Assembly (NCBI GenBank): GCA_910588205.1
Contig: CAJUQK010000016.1
Span: forward strand, 1-55,804
DNA: 55,804 bases
Origin: an uncultured Eggerthellaceae bacterium
GTDB lineage: Bacteria > Actinomycetota > Coriobacteriia > Coriobacteriales > Eggerthellaceae
Direction: 5' to 3'
Shown: piece by piece, positions 52,091 through 55,804 of the stretch
Numbering within the stretch: position 1 is the stretch's first letter
How the letters are laid out: each line of letters begins with the position of its first letter
Notes under the pieces: model-generated
The model's input: only the letters and a program-made list of their open reading frames with translations
Database searches by the model: none
Told to the model about the DNA's origin: nothing
Translations under genes and position numbers: made by a program

Positions 52091-53053
52091 ATGTCAACCT
52101 ACGCTTTCAGGGGTAATGCCCACTTCATCGAGCAGATCCAGGAGCGGCTGACCCAGGCTGGCTTCACCCGTGAAGGCGAAGTGGAAGCCGCCGGTTTCGT
52201 CATCACCTACTGCACCACCATGACCCAGCTGGAAGACCTCTACTTCGGCGAGGACGGTCTGCTTCAGAGGATGGTAGAGGGGGCTCAGGTGATAGACATG
52301 AGCCCGGTCACCCCTAATTTCGCCGATGAGATGAATGCCGTTGCCACTTTGAGCGGCTTTTCCATGGTCACGGCTCCGGCGGTGGTGCGGAACAAGGTGG
52401 CTGCCCACGGTTTGGAGAGGGAGAATCTGATAACGTTCTGCTACGGTGAAGGAGATGCCCTCCTTCGTGCAGAGGCTCTGTTGGATGCCGTGTTCTCCCA
52501 GCGGGAAGAACGGTCATCGGCGGCAGCCTGTCAGCTGGCACGCATGATCATCATCATCCAGGATACCGCTCAGATCATGAGCGCCGTAGAGGCTCTGGCG
52601 CTCTCCAAGGGTGCGCGTACGCTCATCTTAGGAACAGAGGCCCCACCGCTCTCTCCTGCAGCCACCACGCCGATGGTCGCCGATGTCCTTGAGGCTGTGG
52701 CTCAGAAGCGCTTCAATGGGTCCTATAGCGTCGAGATGCTCATGGCAGAGCTCTCCAGCATCCTCATGGCCGCTGATGACCACGAGATCATCCTGCCCCA
52801 AGTGGAAAGCGCCTTCCATTTGCTAGAGCTGCTGGCTGTCATCGGGGGAGCCTCCAAGAGCCCTGCTGCATTGGCCCTGGTCTACGGCTCTGACCATGAT
52901 GGGGAGAGCTATGGCCTTGATTGGTCACGGGCGAATGCTCTGTATCAGGGTGAGGAAGGGCCTGCTGACGAGGCGGACGAAGAGGGCTTCGATGAAGAGG
53001 ATGACTACCTCAACGAGATGTTCGGGATATCTACAGGCTACTCTTCGAACTGA
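52091..53053 (+). CDS. Hydroxyisobutyrate dehydrogenase-fold protein, apparently inactive
   Basis: A 320 aa protein whose middle matches the beta-hydroxyacid dehydrogenase family. VITYCTTMTQLEDLYFGEDGLL corresponds to the usual DVVxxMLPDxxAVxxVxFGxxGLL, and VIDMSPVTPNFADEMNAVA plus SMVTAPAVV corresponds to the substrate-binding VxDxSTxSPxxA...DAPVSGG. A C-terminal helical part fits NAD_binding_11. Yet the N-terminus reads YAFRGNAHFIEQIQ, without the GxGxxG loop, and where GxxGxGxxxKxxNN should carry the catalytic Lys it reads ERSSAAACQLARM. The tail (about 288-320) is very acidic. Likely a non-catalytic, regulatory or scaffold protein; function unknown. Sits between DegV copy 2 and a radical SAM gene. 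Confidence 0.65.
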   Translation: MSTYAFRGNAHFIEQIQERLTQAGFTREGEVEAAGFVITYCTTMTQLEDLYFGEDGLLQRMVEGAQVIDMSPVTPNFADEMNAVATLSGFSMVTAPAVVRNKVAAHGLERENLITFCYGEGDALLRAEALLDAVFSQREERSSAAACQLARMIIIIQDTAQIMSAVEALALSKGARTLILGTEAPPLSPAATTPMVADVLEAVAQKRFNGSYSVEMLMAELSSILMAADDHEIILPQVESAFHLLELLAVIGGASKSPAALALVYGSDHDGESYGLDWSRANALYQGEEGPADEADEEGFDEEDDYLNEMFGISTGYSSN

Positions 53054-53064
53054 GCGGCTCTCTG

Positions 53065-53967
53065 ATGGCGGGATGCAGGCTCTGTCCGCGTCTGTGCAAC
53101 GCTGATCGTAGCTCAGGGGAGCGGGGAGCATGCGGTGCCGATGGAAGACTGCTTGTCTCCCATGTGATGTTGCACCATTGGGAGGAGCCGCCTATCAGTG
53201 GCGCGGCAGGAAGCGGTACCATCTTCTTTCCTGGCTGTTCTTTGAGATGTGTTTACTGTCAGAACCAAGCCATATCCCGTAGCCTCAGGGGCCAGGAGCT
53301 GAGCGTGGATGAGCTGGCTTCTGAGATGATCTCATTGCAGGAAGCCGGGGCGATGAACGTGAATCTGGTTACCCCCACCCATTTCGCTCCTTCCATTCGC
53401 GCTTCCATCCATATGGCTCGCGAACGCGGGCTTCATCTGCCCATCGTTTGGAACACCAGCGGCTATGAAACGGTGGAGGCTCTGCGGGATAACGCAGGCT
53501 TCGTGGATGTGTATCTCACTGATCTCAAGTACGCTGACAGCCGTCTGGCCCAAGAGCTCTCTAGGGCTGCAGATTATCCCACCTGGGCGCTTAAGGCCTT
53601 GGAGGAGATGGTCTCGCAAGCAGGAGAGCCAGTCTATGACTATCATCAGGGGAGCCAGCGCCTCCTAAGGGGAGTGGTGGTGCGTCACCTCATCCTACCC
53701 GGTCAGGTTGAGGCATCCCTTGAGGTGCTGCATCTTCTGAGGAGTCGGTTCGGAAGCGGTCTTTTGCTCTCCCTTATGAGCCAGTACACGCCTGTCATTC
53801 CGAGCGGCTCACCTATCCTGTGTAGCTTCCCTGAGCTGGGACGCGTGCTCACCTCTGATGAATACGAACGCATGCTTGATGCGGCTGATGAGCTAGGCTT
53901 CGAAGACTACTTCTGGCAGGAGGGTGATCCTGCTCAGGAGAGCTTCATTCCGGATTTTGGAATCTGA
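53065..53967 (+). CDS. PflA-like radical SAM protein
   Basis: A 300 aa radical SAM enzyme. The [4Fe-4S]/SAM motif is CSLRCVYCQN (CxxxCxxC), preceded by an N-terminal cluster CRLCPRLC and GACG, as in the PflA-related radical SAM group (COG1313). NLVTPTHFAPSI and VDVYLTDLKYAD are conserved in this group. Its substrate is unknown; activases of glycyl radical enzymes are relatives, but no such enzyme is in the window. It starts 11 bases after the acidic-tail gene and ends this gene run. Confidence 0.82.
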   Translation: MAGCRLCPRLCNADRSSGERGACGADGRLLVSHVMLHHWEEPPISGAAGSGTIFFPGCSLRCVYCQNQAISRSLRGQELSVDELASEMISLQEAGAMNVNLVTPTHFAPSIRASIHMARERGLHLPIVWNTSGYETVEALRDNAGFVDVYLTDLKYADSRLAQELSRAADYPTWALKALEEMVSQAGEPVYDYHQGSQRLLRGVVVRHLILPGQVEASLEVLHLLRSRFGSGLLLSLMSQYTPVIPSGSPILCSFPELGRVLTSDEYERMLDAADELGFEDYFWQEGDPAQESFIPDFGI

Positions 53968-54005
53968 CTAGCTAGCCCAGTGCCGCACCTGAGGCAACTT
54001 TGTGC

Positions 54006-54029
54006 GTAGGGGCCGACCGTGGTCGGCCC
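54006..54029 (+). repeat. GTAGGGGC palindromic repeat 1
   Basis: GTAG followed by stem GGGCCGACC, loop GT, GGTCGGCCC. Nine-bp perfect stem. Confidence 0.85.
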
Positions 54030-54051
54030 GGGGCTACATGCATGGTTGTGC

Positions 54052-54080
54052 GTAGGGGCGGATCTAGATCCGCCCTTTTT
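54052..54080 (+). terminator. GTAGGGGC palindromic repeat 2 with T-run
   Basis: GTAG, stem GGGCGGATC, loop TA, GATCCGCCC, then TTTTT. The stem plus T-run forms a good intrinsic terminator for the radical SAM gene, about 90 bases after its stop. Confidence 0.7.
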
Positions 54081-54138
54081 GCACCTGAGACAAACGCCCT
54101 CCCCGCAAGGGGCGTTCGGCCTTAGGCTTCGGACAGGC

Positions 54139-54169
54139 GAAACCCATGATGATGTATATCATGGGTTTC
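54139..54169. repeat. 12-bp inverted repeat
   Basis: GAAACCCATGAT, loop GATGTAT, ATCATGGGTTTC. Perfect stem; no T-run follows. Confidence 0.8.
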
Positions 54170-54239
54170 TGGTCCTCAGAATCGGCCTCAACCCCTCACG
54201 GGGAAGGGCTGTCTTCTGTCTAAAACAAAAAAATCCTCA

Positions 54240-54395
54240 CCGCACTGCTGATGGGACCCTTCGGGTCCGCATCATCACTGCGGGCGGCTTGCCGCCGCAT
54301 TGTCGCGCTTCGCGCGAAAAGATGTGCGGCGCACAGGGTTCCCTTGCTCACGGGTCAAATCCGCCGCCTGACTATTCCCGCTGCGAAGCAGCGGG
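54240..54395. repeat. Run of four short-loop hairpins
   Basis: GGACCC-TTC-GGGTCC (54254-54268) within a larger imperfect stem, GGCGGC-TT-GCCGCC (54283-54296), TCGCGC-TTC-GCGCGA (54303-54317) and CCCGCTGC-GAA-GCAGCGGG (54377-54395). Loops are 2-3 bases. Confidence 0.7.
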
Positions 54396-54449
54396 GTGAG
54401 GGTTGTGACCTGTATACACCTGCGTGGTTTTCTGGGTTGTAACGGATTC

Positions 54450-54473
54450 GGGCCGACCGAGGTCGACCCCTAC
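54450..54473 (-). repeat. GTAGGGGC palindromic repeat 3, inverted
   Basis: On the minus strand it reads GTAG, GGGTCGACC, TC, GGTCGGCCC. One stem position is mismatched. Confidence 0.8.
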
Positions 54474-54555
54474 GGATCGTGTGCCAGGTTTCCTCGGGTG
54501 AGACATGCATGTGTGACAGGTTTCTTTCGGGTGAACCATGCATAACAGGTTGCCT

Positions 54556-54580
54556 GTAGGGGCGGACCTCAGGTCCGCCC
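54556..54580 (+). repeat. GTAGGGGC palindromic repeat 4
   Basis: GTAG, then GGGCGGACCT and AGGTCCGCCC around a single C. Confidence 0.85.
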
Positions 54581-54608
54581 GATGGTGCACCCGGGTGAAC
54601 CATGCGTT

Positions 54609-54635
54609 GTAGGGGCCGATCTGGATCGGCCCCCT
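54609..54635 (+). repeat. GTAGGGGC palindromic repeat 5
   Basis: GTA, then GGGGCCGATC, loop TG, GATCGGCCCC. Ten-bp perfect stem. Confidence 0.85.
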
Positions 54636-54807
54636 GTGACACCCGGAACAACCCCTGTGCGGTAGGCCGACCGGTGATTGACTCAATGGATATGTTGCGC
54701 GTGGTCTTCACGCAACGCATCCCCCGTGTGTGCGCAACGCATCGTTTCCCGGATGGTGGTGCTCCAGGCCGGTGTTGAGCCCATTGCAGGCTGAGCGATG
54801 CGTCCAG

Positions 54808-55272
54808 CTAGAGGGGGACCTCAGAGTAGTCCAGTCCGAAGCTCTCCAAGAGCCAAGTGAAGAGCTCATCACAGCTGAAGATGTTCATGGCAGTGGTTTC
54901 GAAGTCCGATGCGTTCCTAGTGACGATCGCGTCAGCTCTCACCTTCATGGCTACCTCGTAGAGGAGCGCGTCTTCTGGATCCTTCCATCCCGTTGCCAAC
55001 ATTGCATCTATCTCAGCCGTGCCGATAGGATAGACGTTCACGAATGATCTCAACCCTTGGAGCGCGGACAGAGCGGGAGCCAGGCGATCCTTAGCGCCAC
55101 CATTCGAGAGGATATAGATCAAGTCAGTGAATTGGGACGAGGCCGACCACAGTTCGAATTCTCCAACGCGTCCGCAGAGGAGCACACGCCGGGCAAGCTC
55201 ATAGAAGGGTTCACGCATGCTGAGGCAGTCAACGATGATGTTAGTGTCCAGAAGGACCCGTACCTTCGCCAT
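54808..55272 (-). CDS. PIN-domain toxin (VapC-like ribonuclease)
   Basis: A 154 aa PIN protein. VLLDTNIIVDCL gives the first catalytic Asp, KDPEDALLYEVA the central acidic pair, and ADAIVTRNASDF the last Asp; these bind Mg in the nuclease site. The gene begins directly after the antitoxin stop codon. It probably cleaves RNA when the antitoxin is lost. All expected acidic residues are present, so it looks intact. Confidence 0.85.
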   Translation of the reverse strand: MAKVRVLLDTNIIVDCLSMREPFYELARRVLLCGRVGEFELWSASSQFTDLIYILSNGGAKDRLAPALSALQGLRSFVNVYPIGTAEIDAMLATGWKDPEDALLYEVAMKVRADAIVTRNASDFETTAMNIFSCDELFTWLLESFGLDYSEVPL

Positions 55273-55575
55273 CTATACCAAGCCCCGGGAGCGAAGGCGG
55301 CTCATCTTCACGTCGATGTCGTTCATATCTGAGATGTCTGAGCTTAAGGGGACCAGGAGCGTGTCGATGAAGGAGGCTGCCATTGCCCATTTGGTGGACT
55401 CGTCTTCAAGGCAGCTATCACTGCCATCAAGGAAGCTGGCAGAATGATCTTCTATGAGCTTGGAATACATGCGATTGATGGCCTGCGAGGCATTCAACCC
55501 CGCATCCCTCAGGACTGCATTCCCAGCTGCCTTCTTCTGAAAGGGCATGCGACCGGTGACCATGGCATCTTCCAT
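55273..55575 (-). CDS. RelB/DinJ-like antitoxin
   Basis: A 100 aa protein with an N-terminal ribbon-helix-helix-like part (residues about 10-45: KKAAGNAVLRDAGLNASQAINRMY) and a C-terminal helix likely to wrap the toxin. ATG 55575 has AAGGAGG upstream. The gene comes first and touches the toxin gene, the usual antitoxin-toxin order. Confidence 0.75.
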   Translation of the reverse strand: MEDAMVTGRMPFQKKAAGNAVLRDAGLNASQAINRMYSKLIEDHSASFLDGSDSCLEDESTKWAMAASFIDTLLVPLSSDISDMNDIDVKMSRLRSRGLV

Positions 55576-55587
55576 AGCGCCTCCTTA

Positions 55588-55613
55588 GTACAACATAGAT
55601 TGTACAACAATAG
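55588..55613. promoter_or_regulatory. Candidate operator of the toxin-antitoxin operon
   Basis: Two direct copies, GTACAACATAG (55588) and GTACAACAATAG (55602), lie 14 bases apart just upstream of the antitoxin ribosome site. The second includes the palindrome TTGTACAA (55600-55607). Spacing suits binding of RHH dimers. Confidence 0.5.
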
Positions 55614-55717
55614 GATGGACGCGATCAGGAGAATCGAAGGCATATCCGATCCATTTCAGTGCTCTTGTGGTGAAGCGTAATCTTGTTATAGGGGGCTTTG
55701 CTTAAGCTTGGTAAGAA

Positions 55718-55748
55718 AGACGAACACCCGGTAGAAGGGTGTTCGTCT
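55718..55748. terminator. 12-bp hairpin, terminator-like
   Basis: AGACGAACACCC, loop GGTAGAA, GGGTGTTCGTCT. On the minus strand TCTTTCTTAC follows, a U-rich tract, so it may end a minus-strand transcript coming from the right. A second small palindrome, CAGGGTC-GT-GACCCTG, is at 55753-55768. Confidence 0.55.
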
Positions 55749-55804
55749 AATTCAGGGTCGTGACCCTGCCCGGCACGCGCAGCGTGGCGGGAAATAAACC
55801 ACCC

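Larger units (their letters stand above)
53968..54807. other. 840-base gene-free region rich in palindromes
   Basis: No convincing gene on either strand; the open frames have no family features and no ribosome sites. It holds five members of a GTAGGGGC palindrome family, a 12-bp hairpin, a run of short-loop hairpins, partial repeats of CGGGTGA-x-CATGC type (54495-54605) and two copies of GCAACGCATC (54712 and 54734). Confidence 0.8.

Noticed and set aside
54019..54399. Open frame of 126 codons in the palindrome-rich region
   Set aside because: It runs through several inverted repeats, has no ribosome site and no family resemblance.
54006..54635. CRISPR array
   Set aside because: Units are self-complementary, irregularly spaced and in both orientations, with no constant-length spacers and no cas genes.
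55576..55804. A gene or tRNA at the right end of the window
   Set aside because: Only the operator and hairpins are seen; no tRNA cloverleaf and no credible coding frame.

Overview
The window looks like a chromosomal segment of an actinobacterium of the class Coriobacteriia. This is inferred from the gene families and their arrangement: a Bsp-repeat L,D-transpeptidase, a DUF6541 membrane protein, a GlfT2-like enzyme and the tmk-holB-ricT string. No rRNA or tRNA marker is present, so genus is not claimed. GTG and TTG starts and strong Shine-Dalgarno sites are common. By eye the left half is less GC-rich than the right half.

Layout. (1) 1-2157: the 3' end of a surface protein with six GBS/Bsp-like repeats and a C-terminal L,D-transpeptidase domain. 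(2) 2233-11451: rfbADBC for dTDP-L-rhamnose, a two-domain GT2 enzyme, a GlfT2-like galactofuranosyltransferase and a DUF6541 membrane protein. (3) 11522-20306: a complete pseudaminic acid operon (pseB, C, F, I, G, H) with an ATP-grasp ligase and a PIG-L deacetylase inserted between pseI and pseG, ending in a flippase. (4) 20308-28720: a mixed-strand glycosyltransferase block with a GT52-type enzyme, three GT4 enzymes, a DPM1-like GT2 plus DUF2304 pair, LicD, and a DUF6020-like membrane gene broken by one frameshift. (5) 28815-31579: a three-domain HTH-LicC-LicA protein and a LicB-like permease. (6) 31594-37666: GT2, a WecA/TagO-like phosphosugar transferase, a GlfT1-like GT2, a polysaccharide deacetylase and an LCP ligase.

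(7) 37749-53967 is mainly housekeeping: Hpt, thyX, DUF1385, an archaeal-style type IA topoisomerase, two-subunit fumarase, malic enzyme, tmk-holB-ricT, nicotinate phosphoribosyltransferase, two adjacent DegV proteins, a dehydrogenase-fold protein that appears to have lost its active site, and a PflA-like radical SAM enzyme. (8) 53968-54807 has no gene but holds five members of a palindromic repeat family and a run of short hairpins. (9) 54808-55575 is a RelB/PIN toxin-antitoxin pair, followed by terminator-like hairpins at the window end.

How it fits together (inference). WecA-like initiation, dTDP-rhamnose, GlfT1- and GlfT2-like enzymes and an LCP ligase resemble the mycobacterial GlcNAc-Rha-galactofuran linkage route to peptidoglycan. 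Onto such a glycan the same region could add two host-mimicking groups: a further modified pseudaminic acid (Pse operon plus GT52 enzyme) and phosphocholine (LicB, LicA, LicC, LicD).
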